Source of the DNA: Planctomicrobium piriforme
GTDB taxonomy: Bacteria > Planctomycetota > Planctomycetia > Planctomycetales > Planctomycetaceae
DNA: 64,000 nt
Assembly: GCF_900113665.1 (NCBI RefSeq)
Contig: NZ_FOQD01000015.1
Span: 148,080 to 212,079, forward strand
Reading direction: 5' to 3'
The translations under genes were made by a program, and so were the position numbers. The notes beneath the pieces are model-generated. The model was not told where the DNA came from. It did no database searches and worked only from the letters and a program-made list of their open reading frames with translations. Positions 17,059 through 25,652 of the stretch are shown here, one piece after another. Each line of letters starts with the position of its first letter. Position 1 is the first letter of the stretch.

Positions 17059-17309
17059 TTCGCTTGCGACGGCATCTTCGCCGCGACGCTTGCAGCCCGT
17101 ATCACTTGACTCTCAGGTCGCCACAATCGACTCTGAGCGGTCATCGCCTGATTCAGCAATCTGACGTTTTTGGTGGTCAGTATTCAGTGAAATCTGTGCG
17201 ACGAGTGTGAATATCACACAGGACAATCCAGACTTTTTCGAACTGACAACAGAAGTCCGACGACTTTTACCGTCATTCCACTTCCTCTATTACCCGGTGA
17301 CCTTGCGCC

Positions 17310-18623
17310 ATGGCCGAGTTCTTTCCCGATGTCCCGAAGATCCAGTTCGAAGGCCCCAAGAGCAAGAACGACCTGGCGTTCAAGCACTACAATCCCGAGG
17401 AGCAGGTCGAAGGGCAGTCGATGAAAGACCTGTTCCGCTTCAGCGTGGCCTACTGGCACACGTTCCGCGGAACCGGCAGCGATCCGTTCGGCGCCCCCAC
17501 GCTCAAACGCCCCTGGGATGACGGGACCGATTCCGTCGAGAACGCTTTGAAACGCGTCGACGTTGCCTTCGAATTCATGACGAAGCTCGGCGCCGAATTC
17601 TATTGCTTCCACGACCGCGACGTGGCCCCCGAAGCCCCGACGCTGAAACAGGCGAACGCCAATCTCGACAAGGTCGTCGCCAAGCTGAAAGACAAGCAGA
17701 AAGAAACCGGCGTCAAGCTGCTGTGGGGGACCGCCAACCTGTTCAGTCATCCCCGCTACCTGCACGGGGCCGCCACGAGCTGCAACGCCGATGTCTTCGC
17801 CTACGCCGCCGCTCAGGTGAAGAAGGCCATCGAAGTTACCTACGAACTGGGGGGCGAGAACTATGTGTTCTGGGGGGGCCGTGAAGGGTACACCAACCTC
17901 TTCAACACCGACCTCAACCGCGAACTCGCCCATCTGGCGAAGTTCATGCACATGGCCCACGACCATGCCAAAGCCATCGGCTTCAAAGGCCAGTTCCTGT
18001 TCGAACCCAAGCCCAAAGAGCCGACCAAGCACCAGTATGACTTCGACGCCGCCGCATGCCTGAACTTCATCGGCCGCAACGGGCTCGATGGCGTCATCAA
18101 ACTGAACCTCGAAGCGAACCATGCCACGCTCGCCGGGCATTCATTCATGCACGAGCTGGAATACGCCCGTATTCACAATGCACTTGGCTCGATCGACGCC
18201 AACACCGGCGACCTCCTGCTCGGCTGGGATACCGACCAGTTCCCCACCGATATCTATCTCACGACCCAGATCATGCTGGTCATCCTCGAACAAGGGGGCC
18301 TGAAGCCAGGCGGAACGAACTTCGACGCCAAAGTCCGCCGCGAAAGCTTCGACCCGGTCGATCTGTTTCACGCCCATATCGGCGGGATGGACGCCTTCGC
18401 CCGCGGCGCCAAAATCGCCGCCGCAATCCGCAAGGACGGCATCCTGCCAGAGTTCGTCAAAACCCGCTACGCCAGCTACGACTCAGGCATCGGCCAGAAG
18501 ATTGACACTGGCAAAGCCAGCTTCGCGGAGCTGGAAAAGTACATGCTGGAAAAAGGGGAAGCCGCCCCGAACACCAGCGGCCGCCAGGAATGGATCGAGA
18601 ATCTGATCAATCAGTATGTCTGA
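17310..18623 (+). CDS. xylA: Xylose isomerase
   Basis: Cytoplasmic, metal-dependent aldose-ketose isomerase of 437 residues that converts D-xylose to D-xylulose (and glucose to fructose in vitro in this family). The length and N-terminal extension (MAEFFPDVPKIQFEGPKSKN, then LAFKHYNP) fit class II enzymes. The catalytic His region FYCFHDRDVAPEA is near residue 100. Metal and substrate residues lie in YVFWGGREGY, LFEPKPKEPTKHQYDFD and LNLEANHATLAGH. LGWDTDQFPTD follows near the C terminus. The start ATG at 17310 matches the family. No xylulokinase or transporter is adjacent, so the gene stands alone here. Heptamer repeats that can pair with downstream sequence (18638-18681) follow the stop. 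Confidence 0.97.
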   Translation: MAEFFPDVPKIQFEGPKSKNDLAFKHYNPEEQVEGQSMKDLFRFSVAYWHTFRGTGSDPFGAPTLKRPWDDGTDSVENALKRVDVAFEFMTKLGAEFYCFHDRDVAPEAPTLKQANANLDKVVAKLKDKQKETGVKLLWGTANLFSHPRYLHGAATSCNADVFAYAAAQVKKAIEVTYELGGENYVFWGGREGYTNLFNTDLNRELAHLAKFMHMAHDHAKAIGFKGQFLFEPKPKEPTKHQYDFDAAACLNFIGRNGLDGVIKLNLEANHATLAGHSFMHELEYARIHNALGSIDANTGDLLLGWDTDQFPTDIYLTTQIMLVILEQGGLKPGGTNFDAKVRRESFDPVDLFHAHIGGMDAFARGAKIAAAIRKDGILPEFVKTRYASYDSGIGQKIDTGKASFAELEKYMLEKGEAAPNTSGRQEWIENLINQYV

Positions 18624-18633
18624 TTGCGGCGCC

Positions 18634-18681
18634 GTTGAAGGTTGATGGTTGAAGGGGATATTTCCCAAGACCATCAACCTT
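18634..18681. repeat. Heptamer array forming a hairpin after xylA
   Basis: Three units GTTGAAG, GTTGATG, GTTGAAG begin 11 bp after the xylA stop. Twelve bases (18638-18649) pair perfectly with ACCATCAACCTT at 18670-18681. The hairpin could end xylA transcription, but no T-run follows. It belongs to the dispersed 7-bp repeat family. Confidence 0.55.
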
Positions 18682-18702
18682 AAACAATTGAGAGAACATG
18701 CC

Positions 18703-18969
18703 ATGAACGAGGATCTCAATCGGTTGCGGGTGACCATGGAGCAAATGGAACGTCTGTTGCTCGCGCTGAATGACCTCAAGGAAAACGTACTGCCCAAAGA
18801 CCCCGGTCTGTTTGCCACGATGGCGGAAGGGCCTCTGGAGGATCTCGAACGACTGCGAAAGGAAGTGCAGGAGACACCAACCTTGGACGATGTCTATGCG
18901 ATTCTCAATCGGCGGCATTCTTCGGGAAAACATGATCAGGCCGAGCGGCACAACGAACATCAGCCGTGA
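18703..18969 (+). CDS. Small hypothetical protein
   Basis: An 88-residue acidic, helical protein starting MNEDLNRLRVTMEQMERLLL. ATG 18703 is preferred over the earlier in-frame start at 18649 because the latter lies inside the repeat hairpin, while GAGAGAA precedes 18703. Leu/Met heptad spacing in the first 40 residues suggests a short coiled coil, followed by RLRKEVQETPTLDDVYAILN. No family is recognised. It lies 79 bp after xylA on the same strand and 106 bp before the large secreted protein gene, so it may be co-transcribed with either. Confidence 0.55.
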   Translation: MNEDLNRLRVTMEQMERLLLALNDLKENVLPKDPGLFATMAEGPLEDLERLRKEVQETPTLDDVYAILNRRHSSGKHDQAERHNEHQP

Positions 18970-19075
18970 AACCGGACTCCTGAACCCACTCGATCCTACA
19001 CATTTCCAGGCTGCCGGCTTCAAGGTGCTGTTTTGATGTGACGACTTTCGCGATGCGCTCTTGAGGATATTTCGC

Positions 19076-21508
19076 ATGTCCACCGCCCGTATGCTTTCAT
19101 TCGGCCTGCTTGCCACGACTTTTCTCGCCTGTTCTCTCTCGGCTGACGAATCGCCCCGCATGATCAGCGGCATCGATCCTCAACTCGCCTACTTCAATGA
19201 CGAAGGGGAATGCGGCACTGGGGCGGTCGTGCCGTGGGCGGATCGGTTATGGGTCATCACCTATGCCCCGCACAAACCGCAAGGCTCCAGCGACAAGCTC
19301 TACGAGATCACCGCCGATCATCAGTTGATCGTCCGGCCGGAGAGCATCGGCGGCACGCCGGCCAACCGGATGATTCATCCGGAATCAAAGCAGCTCTTTA
19401 TCGGCCCGTATGTCATCGATGGACAGTGCAAGGTTCGGGTCATCCCCCCCTCGGCGATGTACGGGCGGCTCACCGGCAATGCCCGGCACCTGATCGACCC
19501 CGCCCACAAGATCTACTTCGCCACCATGGAAGAAGGGATCTATGAGGTCGACGTCAATACGCTCGCCGTCACGGAACTCTGGACTGACGAACAGCGGAAG
19601 AACGGCCGTCATGCCGACTTGCCTGGCTATCACGGTAAAGGGCTCTATTCCTCACAAGGCCAGCTTGTCTATGCGAACAACGGCGAACACGGTGACAAGG
19701 CCCTGAGCCGGCCGGAGATTCCCAGCGGCGTCCTCGCCTCTTGGAATGGTCATGCCGATGCCTGGCACATCGTCCGTCGCAACCAGTTCACCGAAGTCAC
19801 CGGCCCCGGCGGCATTCACGGCAATTCCGATCCGGAACACGATCCCGTCTGGTCGATCGGCTGGGATCATCGCTCGCTGCTGCTCGCGGTGTTCGATCAT
19901 GAGAAATGGCACTTCTATCGTCTGCCCAAAAGCAGTCACTCTTACGATGGCGCTCACGGGTGGAACACCGAATGGCCCCGCATTCGCGAGATCGGTGAAG
20001 ATGACTTGCTCATGACCATGCATGGCGCGTTCTGGCGATTCCCCAAAACGTTCGCCGCCACGAACTCGGCTGGGATCTCCCCCCGCAGCAACTATCTCAA
20101 AGTCGTCGGAGACTTCTGTCGTTGGGGAGACGATGTCGTTCTCGGCTGCGACGATGCCGCCCACAGTGAGTTTCTCAACAAGCGAAAACTCAAAGGGCAC
20201 ACCATTCCCGCCGGGCAGTCGCAGTCCAACCTCCAGTTTCTCAAACCGGCACAGCTCGATCACATCGGCCCGATCATCGGCCGCGGCGCGGTCTGGTTGA
20301 AAGAAGAGGTCACGAAAGACACCCCCAGTGATCCCTATCTCTTCAAAGGGTACGATCGCCGAACGCTGCACGTTTCCCACAAGAACAACGCACCCCTCGC
20401 GTTCACCATCGAGGTCGATGAAAAAGGGAACGGCGAATGGCAGAAGCTCCGCAACGTCACCGTCCCGGTCGAAAACGGCCTGTGGATTGATTTCCCCGCC
20501 GCCGAAACCGCAGCCTGGGTCCGTCTAATCCCGGTTGAAAACGGGAAGTCCGTCACAGCTTTCTTTCAGTACGCTAATCGCGACGACCGCTCGACGACCC
20601 CTGACCCGATGTTCGACGCCATCGCGCGTGCCGGTAACAAGAACGTCACTGGCGGCCTGCTGCATGCCAGGGGTGAGAACTTCCGCACGCTGCGATTCGT
20701 CGCCCGTGACGCCAACGGCGAAATCGGCGGCTACGACCTCGACGCTCAGTTAAAGCTCAAACGCATCGATGACGCGGCCGGCGTCAATTACGTCAAAGAG
20801 AAACTCTCAATCCCTCAAAACGTGATCGAGATCGACAACGCCTCGGTCCTTTACATCGACGAAGCCCGCCGACGCTGGCGGTTCCCAAAAGGCGACGCGG
20901 CGCTGTCCGAACCCGGTCCGCTCGGGCCAGAACGAGTCTGCCGCGAAGTCTGCACCGAACGCGACCTCTTAAACATCGCCGGGACGTTCTATGAATTGCC
21001 GGCGGAGAACGCTGGTGGCGTCTCGCGACTGCGGCCTGTCGCCACCCACAACCGCCGCATCTCCGATTTCACCTCCTATCGCGGACTGCTGGTGCTGAGC
21101 GGTCTCTCGACCGGCTCGGAACCGAACGAACACGTCATTTCTTCTGACGACGGCAAATGCTCGCTCTGGGTGGGAGGCGTGGATGACCTCTGGAAATTCG
21201 GCAAACCCCGTGGAACCGGCGGCCCCTGGAATGATTCCCTCGTTCAGGCAGGCGTCCCCAGCGACCCGTACTTGATGACCGGCTATGACCGCAAACGCCT
21301 GCAATTAAGCCACACCGGCCAATCAGCAGTCAGCTTTACGGTCGAAGCCGACTTCACCGGCCTGGGCGACTGGGTTCCCTGGCACCAATTGGTCGTCTCG
21401 CCCGGCCAGACCATGGACTACGAGTTCCCCGAAGCATTCAACTGCGACTGGATCCGCGTGGTCCCGTCGGCATCGCTCGTCGCTACAGCGACGTTCATCT
21501 ACGATTGA
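19076..21508 (+). CDS. Large secreted hypothetical protein with duplicated C-terminal module
   Basis: Protein of 810 residues with a classic signal peptide (MSTARMLSFGLLATTFLACS, cleavage near ADES). ATG 19076 is chosen over an in-frame TTG 15 bases upstream; GAGGA lies at 19063-19067. The first 330 residues look like a beta-propeller (repeated LWVITYAPH, QLFIGPYVIDGQ, KIYFATMEEGIYEV). A roughly 85-residue module occurs twice: at about 417-505 (PSDPYLFKGYDRRTLHVSH) and at about 727-810 (PSDPYLMTGYDRKRLQLSH), each continuing FT-x-E-x-D and ending in an aromatic strand. The role is unknown; it is probably extracytoplasmic binding or carbohydrate-related. Confidence 0.75.
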   Translation: MSTARMLSFGLLATTFLACSLSADESPRMISGIDPQLAYFNDEGECGTGAVVPWADRLWVITYAPHKPQGSSDKLYEITADHQLIVRPESIGGTPANRMIHPESKQLFIGPYVIDGQCKVRVIPPSAMYGRLTGNARHLIDPAHKIYFATMEEGIYEVDVNTLAVTELWTDEQRKNGRHADLPGYHGKGLYSSQGQLVYANNGEHGDKALSRPEIPSGVLASWNGHADAWHIVRRNQFTEVTGPGGIHGNSDPEHDPVWSIGWDHRSLLLAVFDHEKWHFYRLPKSSHSYDGAHGWNTEWPRIREIGEDDLLMTMHGAFWRFPKTFAATNSAGISPRSNYLKVVGDFCRWGDDVVLGCDDAAHSEFLNKRKLKGHTIPAGQSQSNLQFLKPAQLDHIGPIIGRGAVWLKEEVTKDTPSDPYLFKGYDRRTLHVSHKNNAPLAFTIEVDEKGNGEWQKLRNVTVPVENGLWIDFPAAETAAWVRLIPVENGKSVTAFFQYANRDDRSTTPDPMFDAIARAGNKNVTGGLLHARGENFRTLRFVARDANGEIGGYDLDAQLKLKRIDDAAGVNYVKEKLSIPQNVIEIDNASVLYIDEARRRWRFPKGDAALSEPGPLGPERVCREVCTERDLLNIAGTFYELPAENAGGVSRLRPVATHNRRISDFTSYRGLLVLSGLSTGSEPNEHVISSDDGKCSLWVGGVDDLWKFGKPRGTGGPWNDSLVQAGVPSDPYLMTGYDRKRLQLSHTGQSAVSFTVEADFTGLGDWVPWHQLVVSPGQTMDYEFPEAFNCDWIRVVPSASLVATATFIYD

Positions 21509-21588
21509 ACCGGGCGGTATAAATCCACCGCTCCAACTGGCACAGACACTTCTGAATGCGCCCGTTCGCAACGCATCGCTTGCCGCGT

Positions 21589-23178
21589 TCATTCCGTCAA
21601 TCGCTGCCCTTCCGCCGGCTCATCCAGCTCATCGTCTTCATTCAGGTTAACGCCCATCTCCGCCAGTTCCTCTGTGAGTTCCACAAGGTCTTCAGGATCA
21701 ATGTTCTGACTGTCGCGATACTGCAGCGCCTCAGGCTCCGCAACATAATCCACTTGACCGTGATGCTTGACGACGGCATCCAGAAGGAGCTGCAGGTCAA
21801 TCCTGAAGTACTCTTTCCGGAGATTGACTCGATTGACGCGGTACCTGGTGAGTTCCCGGTGCAGCGCATTTTCGAGCGATGGTGCATCTGTGCAGGAAAT
21901 CATGGCATGCACATCGAATGGAAACGGGACGCTGGCGTCACCCAATTCCCTGACACGATCCTGAGGATCTTCACGGCGAGTCATGCCCACCTTGAAGACA
22001 TCCGGGCCAAACGATCCCAGGTTCGACAGAATGTAAACATGCCCCACCTTGGTAATCTGAGCCAAAGATTTCGCTCTTTCCGATTTGGCTTGCGCGTCCG
22101 CCAACTGGCGTTTCAGTTCTTCCACTTCCTGCGAATGAACTCCTTCCTGCTCGGAAAGCACCTGAGCCAGTCGTTCGGCCAATTCGGCCTCTCGTTCTTC
22201 AGCCTCTCTGGCTTCTTGCTCGCGCTGTTCCTGCAACTTCAGATTTCTCGCCTCTTCAATTGCCTGCTGCCTGATTCGCTTCTGTTCATCTTTCAAAGCC
22301 TGTTCCCGGACTTTCAGTCGATAAGATTCTTTGAGACCCTCTAACGATTCTGATCTCAATCTATCGGGCAGCGGGTAGCCGACGCGTTCGACGAAGTCAA
22401 AGGTCTTCGCCAAAGCTGTTTTCTGACGCTGGTAACTCTCGGGATCGGCTCGCAATTTCGAAGATGCATTTTTCAAGTTGTCTGCAATGATGCGAGCAGC
22501 CACCGCGAACATTCTCTGTTCCACATTCGCAACGGTCTCCGATGCGCGCTTGTCGACCAGGCTTGCCCTTTGCTGTTCGCGAATCGCCAGTTCCGTAGCA
22601 GATGCCTTCTGGCGCTCCGCTTCAGCAATTTCGGCTTTGGCCGTTTGGCGACACCGGAAGATTTCGCTGTCGGCAGCCCTTCGGTATGCAGACGACTCCG
22701 CATCAATTTTCTTGAAATAATGAGCAATCCGTTGGTTGCCAGTTGAAAGCAGGTTCTGATACCGCAGCGTCAATTCACTGCATCGAGTCTGCAGGGTGAC
22801 TGCTAAAGCAGCCGTCTCTGCGTGATGTTTCAGCCGGTGCTCTGCGGATTGAGCCTCAGCATGGCGGATGAAACCGAAAATTCCGAACCCGAGTGACGCC
22901 AACGCACAGGCCACGGCCACGACGGCCGACGACCAGAATCCTAAAAGCGCAGTCAGCGCAAGTATTCCGGTGCTAAGCAGCAATAATGCGGTCCGAGGAT
23001 TGGACCACAAATCACTTTGCGGCGGCTCTGGCACGGAATCGACTGGTGGAAGTTCCTTGTAGTTATAGAACCAGACAACTGATCCACATCGTGGACATGC
23101 CTTCTTCTCTTCCGCCTCAAAAGACAGCTTCGCCTTACACTTCGGACAAATCCGAAGCGAGTCATCGAATTCGTACAT
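21589..23178 (-). CDS. Zinc-ribbon membrane protein with T5orf172/MUG113 (GIY-YIG-like) domain
   Basis: Protein of 529 residues with an unusual layout. A zinc ribbon (Cys11, Cys14, Cys28, Cys31) is followed by two adjacent membrane helices at about residues 63-105 (ALLLLSTGILALTALLGF and next). A long charged coiled coil follows (about 110-365, rich in E/R/Q, for example EEREAELAERLAQVLSEQE). The T5orf172/MUG113 domain at about 375-465 has GHVYILSNLGSFGPDVFKVG and ENALHRELTRYRVNRVNLRK. This domain family is related to GIY-YIG nucleases, and similar coiled-coil proteins occur in phages and bacterial defence-rich regions. No partner gene is adjacent. DNA-cutting activity is possible but not shown. 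Confidence 0.82.
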   Translation of the reverse strand: MYEFDDSLRICPKCKAKLSFEAEEKKACPRCGSVVWFYNYKELPPVDSVPEPPQSDLWSNPRTALLLLSTGILALTALLGFWSSAVVAVACALASLGFGIFGFIRHAEAQSAEHRLKHHAETAALAVTLQTRCSELTLRYQNLLSTGNQRIAHYFKKIDAESSAYRRAADSEIFRCRQTAKAEIAEAERQKASATELAIREQQRASLVDKRASETVANVEQRMFAVAARIIADNLKNASSKLRADPESYQRQKTALAKTFDFVERVGYPLPDRLRSESLEGLKESYRLKVREQALKDEQKRIRQQAIEEARNLKLQEQREQEAREAEEREAELAERLAQVLSEQEGVHSQEVEELKRQLADAQAKSERAKSLAQITKVGHVYILSNLGSFGPDVFKVGMTRREDPQDRVRELGDASVPFPFDVHAMISCTDAPSLENALHRELTRYRVNRVNLRKEYFRIDLQLLLDAVVKHHGQVDYVAEPEALQYRDSQNIDPEDLVELTEELAEMGVNLNEDDELDEPAEGQRLTE

Positions 23179-23541
23179 GCCCTACGACCCGATCAAGTTC
23201 GATTTCAAGGAGCAAGAAGGTCTCTTCTCGAAAACACAATCCCCGAAAGCCTGCGCTCCAACTCTGCAATGGGGCTTCAACGCTCGTCAATCTCAAAGAC
23301 AGTCTTTTCTTCGTCGACGCTCGTGAACCATATGATTTCTCACAGCAAACGCCCGACATGAACTCCGCTTGCAGATCCTGGCTCCAACATTGATACTTCA
23401 GTGCTTCCTGCAGGCTGGAGTTTCCGAACCACTCCATGTCCTGTTTCAACTGTTTGTGAATTGGAATTTGTTTCGAATTTCGTGCTTCGTATTTGGAATT
23501 TCGAGAGCGATTGCGTCACTCTCGAATCCCGCACGATTCCA
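23179..23541. other. Intergenic region with AT-rich repeat
   Basis: No convincing gene. Small frames on both strands lack start signals. Positions 23461-23504 carry copy 2 of the AT-rich dispersed repeat, ending 37 bp before the tRNA gene. The T5orf172 gene promoter should lie near 23200. Confidence 0.5.
23470..23489. repeat. AT-rich dispersed repeat core, copy 2
   Basis: GTTTCGAATTTCGTGCTTCG, identical over 20 bp to 63291-63310, about 40 kb away, and related to 12959-13040. Confidence 0.75.
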
Positions 23542-23615
23542 GGGGCCGTAGCTCAATCGGTTAGAGCAGTGGACTCATAATCCATTGGTTCTCGGTTCAA
23601 GTCCGAGCGGCCCCA
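23542..23615 (+). tRNA. tRNA with CAT anticodon (elongator Met, or Ile2 if lysidine-modified)
   Basis: A full cloverleaf is visible. The acceptor pair GGGGCCG/CGGCCCC is perfect. The D arm is GCTC...GAGC, and the anticodon stem TGGAC/ATCCA-type pairing encloses CTCATAA with anticodon CAT. The T arm is CTCGG-TTCAAGT-CCGAG, and the discriminator is A at 23615. CCA is not encoded. The sequence does not look like an initiator tRNA (no 1-72 mismatch). CAT tRNAs can be elongator Met or Ile2, and I cannot separate these with certainty. Confidence 0.93.
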
Positions 23616-23655
23616 TTCTTTTTCGACGCTGGTTCCATCCTTCTGGTTGACCCTC

Positions 23656-24165
23656 ATGTCCCAAGATCACGCGTCGCTGCCGCCCTCTGGTCAACGAACA
23701 TCTCTCCCCGTCTGGCTCGGGCTGCCGGCCTGGGTTGTCGTGTCGTTTCTCCCTTCGCTGACCGGCCTCTTTTTCATGCCTGGCGAATGGTACAAGACCC
23801 TGCAGCGCCCGGAACTGGCTCCCCCGAACTGGGTTTTCGCGCCGGTCTGGACGACCCTTTATTTCCTGATGGGCGTTTCCGCGTGGCTCGTCTGGCGTCA
23901 GGTCGGCTGGAGCCGCGGCAAGGTGCCGCTCTCGCTGTTTCTATGCCAATTGGTCGTCAACGGGCTCTGGACATGGCTCTTCTTTGGACTGCATGAAATC
24001 GGCATCGCCCTGCTCGACCTGTTATTGATGATCGTCCTCGTCGCGCTGACGATCGCCGCCTTCTGGAAGATCTCCCGGCCAGCCGCAGTGCTGCTGCTCC
24101 CCTACCTCGCCTGGATCAGCTTCGCCGGCTACCTGAACTTCGCCTTCTGGCAGCTCAACCGGTAG
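23656..24165 (+). CDS. tspO: TspO/MBR family protein (tryptophan-rich sensory protein)
   Basis: Integral membrane protein of 169 residues with five predicted helices, the bacterial relative of the peripheral benzodiazepine receptor. It binds porphyrins and related ligands and is linked to tetrapyrrole, oxygen or stress signalling. Family signatures are PGEWYKTLQRPELAPPNWVF and APVWTTLYFLMGVSAWLVWR, then LVVNGLWTWLFFGLHEIG, and the C-terminal YLAWISFAGYLNFAFWQLNR. ATG 23656 is preferred over an in-frame TTG nine bases upstream. It sits 40 bp after the tRNA gene on the same strand. A short heptamer repeat follows (24188-24208). Confidence 0.94.
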   Translation: MSQDHASLPPSGQRTSLPVWLGLPAWVVVSFLPSLTGLFFMPGEWYKTLQRPELAPPNWVFAPVWTTLYFLMGVSAWLVWRQVGWSRGKVPLSLFLCQLVVNGLWTWLFFGLHEIGIALLDLLLMIVLVALTIAAFWKISRPAAVLLLPYLAWISFAGYLNFAFWQLNR

Positions 24166-24187
24166 CGACCATTCAGAAGTTCCGAGT

Positions 24188-24208
24188 TATCAGTCATCAG
24201 TTTTCAGT
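24188..24208. repeat. Heptamer array, 3 units
   Basis: TATCAGT, CATCAGT, TTTCAGT in the 3' flank of tspO. Member of the 7-bp-period dispersed family. Confidence 0.5.
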
Positions 24209-24279
24209 TCAGAGACCAGAAGAAATCCCGACTTACGACTGTTTTCGCCTTCAAACTGACAACTGTTAACACTCTCCCG

Positions 24280-25542
24280 TCACCCGCATTCGATCACCAT
24301 GGCCGTCGCGTTGTCCCGGCCATCAGCAGCGACCGCCGCTTCCACGATCCGCTTGGCAGGCGGTTCGCCGATGAGTTTCCCCTGCGGAAACCGGATCAAG
24401 TCTTCCAGCGAGTGTTCCCACAACCCTTCAATCACGCCGTCGGTGCAGAGCAGCAGACGGTCGCCCGGCGCGAGTTTCATTTCGCCAATCTGAGGAACGA
24501 CGTACCGGTTTCCTGCCCCCAGTGCCTGTGAAAGCACGTTCTTCCGTGGATGCTGACGGGCCTCTCGCTCGTTGAGCTCTCCTTTTCGCTTGAGCCAGCC
24601 GACATGCGTGTCGTCGTGCGTCAGTTGCTTCAGGCCGCCCCCCTGCGGCAACAGGTAGATCCGACTGTCGCCGATGTGCCCGAAGTAGAAACGGTCTTCC
24701 ACAAACCACGCCAGACTCAGCGTGGCCCCCATGTTCTTGCCCTCGTCATAGCTGTTCCCCAGCACGGTCAACTGGCGGTGAATCCCCAGAAACAACTCGC
24801 GAATGCAGTCGCGAATCCCGCCCGCTTGATGCTTCAGTTTCAGGTGATACCGTTGCGGCATGAGTCGGGTAATGTTGTCGATCGCGAACTTGCTCGCGAA
24901 CTCGCCGGAACGTTCGCCGCCCATGCCGTCGCTGACCGCGAACACATAGTCGAAGCCGTCAATCGACGACTGCCCGTTCGCGGCGAGGTAGTTGAACTCC
25001 CCCTGATTGAAGGCCACGCCCAGAAACTCATCTTCGTTATTGGGCCGCACCTTGCCTGCATGCCGGTATCCGGACCACTTCATCCGCGTCGGCACGGCCG
25101 GCACGATGAACTCGTCCGCATTGATCGGCCCGGTCACCACAGGGATCGGAGGCGGCGCCGCCACGCTGCTGTCGAGAATGGTCGCGAACTCAAAGTCGAT
25201 CAGACAGAACCGCCCGTCGCGCGAACGATAGGTGATGTTCTGCAAAGTCGGATCGTCGTGACGAACTCCGTACGTCTCGAGTTCGGCAAAGATCGCCTTG
25301 AGTTTATCGTCATCCATGCGATCCACTCGGGCTCCGCAGTTGGTGGTGACCAGCTCCAGCTTGTCCACGTCATAGCTGAGCACGCGCGGCACGAACTCGC
25401 AGCCCCGTTCTTCAAGATACTGCAGCACGCGCAGCTCATTGTCGAACCGCTCTTTGGCAAAGCGGTGACGAAAGTATTTGTGCACGGTGCCGTCATAGCC
25501 AATTTTGACCAGTGCCCGCGCTGTATCCTTGCCTTCTTCCAT
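24280..25542 (-). CDS. Kinase-like and PP2C phosphatase fusion protein
   Basis: Bifunctional 420-residue protein. Residues about 5-140 form a minimal protein-kinase-like fold of the RIO/Bud32/LPS-kinase type: a glycine-poor N lobe with VKIGYDGTVHKYF, a helix Glu in FDNELRVLQYL, the catalytic loop VRHDDPTLQNI and the metal motif CLIDFEFATI. Residues about 170-420 are a complete PP2C domain with KVRPNNEDEF, AVSDGMGGERSGEFA, GHIGDSRIYLL, LLLCTDGVIEGL and GRDNATAMV, so all metal-binding Asp residues are present. ATG 25542 is chosen over a GTG nine bases upstream. It probably acts in reversible Ser/Thr phosphorylation in the cytoplasm. The target is unknown and there is no operon partner. Confidence 0.88.
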   Translation of the reverse strand: MEEGKDTARALVKIGYDGTVHKYFRHRFAKERFDNELRVLQYLEERGCEFVPRVLSYDVDKLELVTTNCGARVDRMDDDKLKAIFAELETYGVRHDDPTLQNITYRSRDGRFCLIDFEFATILDSSVAAPPPIPVVTGPINADEFIVPAVPTRMKWSGYRHAGKVRPNNEDEFLGVAFNQGEFNYLAANGQSSIDGFDYVFAVSDGMGGERSGEFASKFAIDNITRLMPQRYHLKLKHQAGGIRDCIRELFLGIHRQLTVLGNSYDEGKNMGATLSLAWFVEDRFYFGHIGDSRIYLLPQGGGLKQLTHDDTHVGWLKRKGELNEREARQHPRKNVLSQALGAGNRYVVPQIGEMKLAPGDRLLLCTDGVIEGLWEHSLEDLIRFPQGKLIGEPPAKRIVEAAVAADGRDNATAMVIECG

Positions 25543-25652
25543 GCAACACACTCACTTCGATTGAGAACTGCCTTAGAACCCCTCATGGTGGAGGGTTCAG
25601 TGAGAGTGTCAAGCGAAAGAACGGAGTTGAGACGAAAGACCAGTGGCGATCA

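Noticed and set aside
23162..23449. Minus-strand frame of 95 codons upstream of the T5orf172 gene
   Set aside because: No ribosome site, overlaps the start of the T5orf172 gene and has no family-like sequence.
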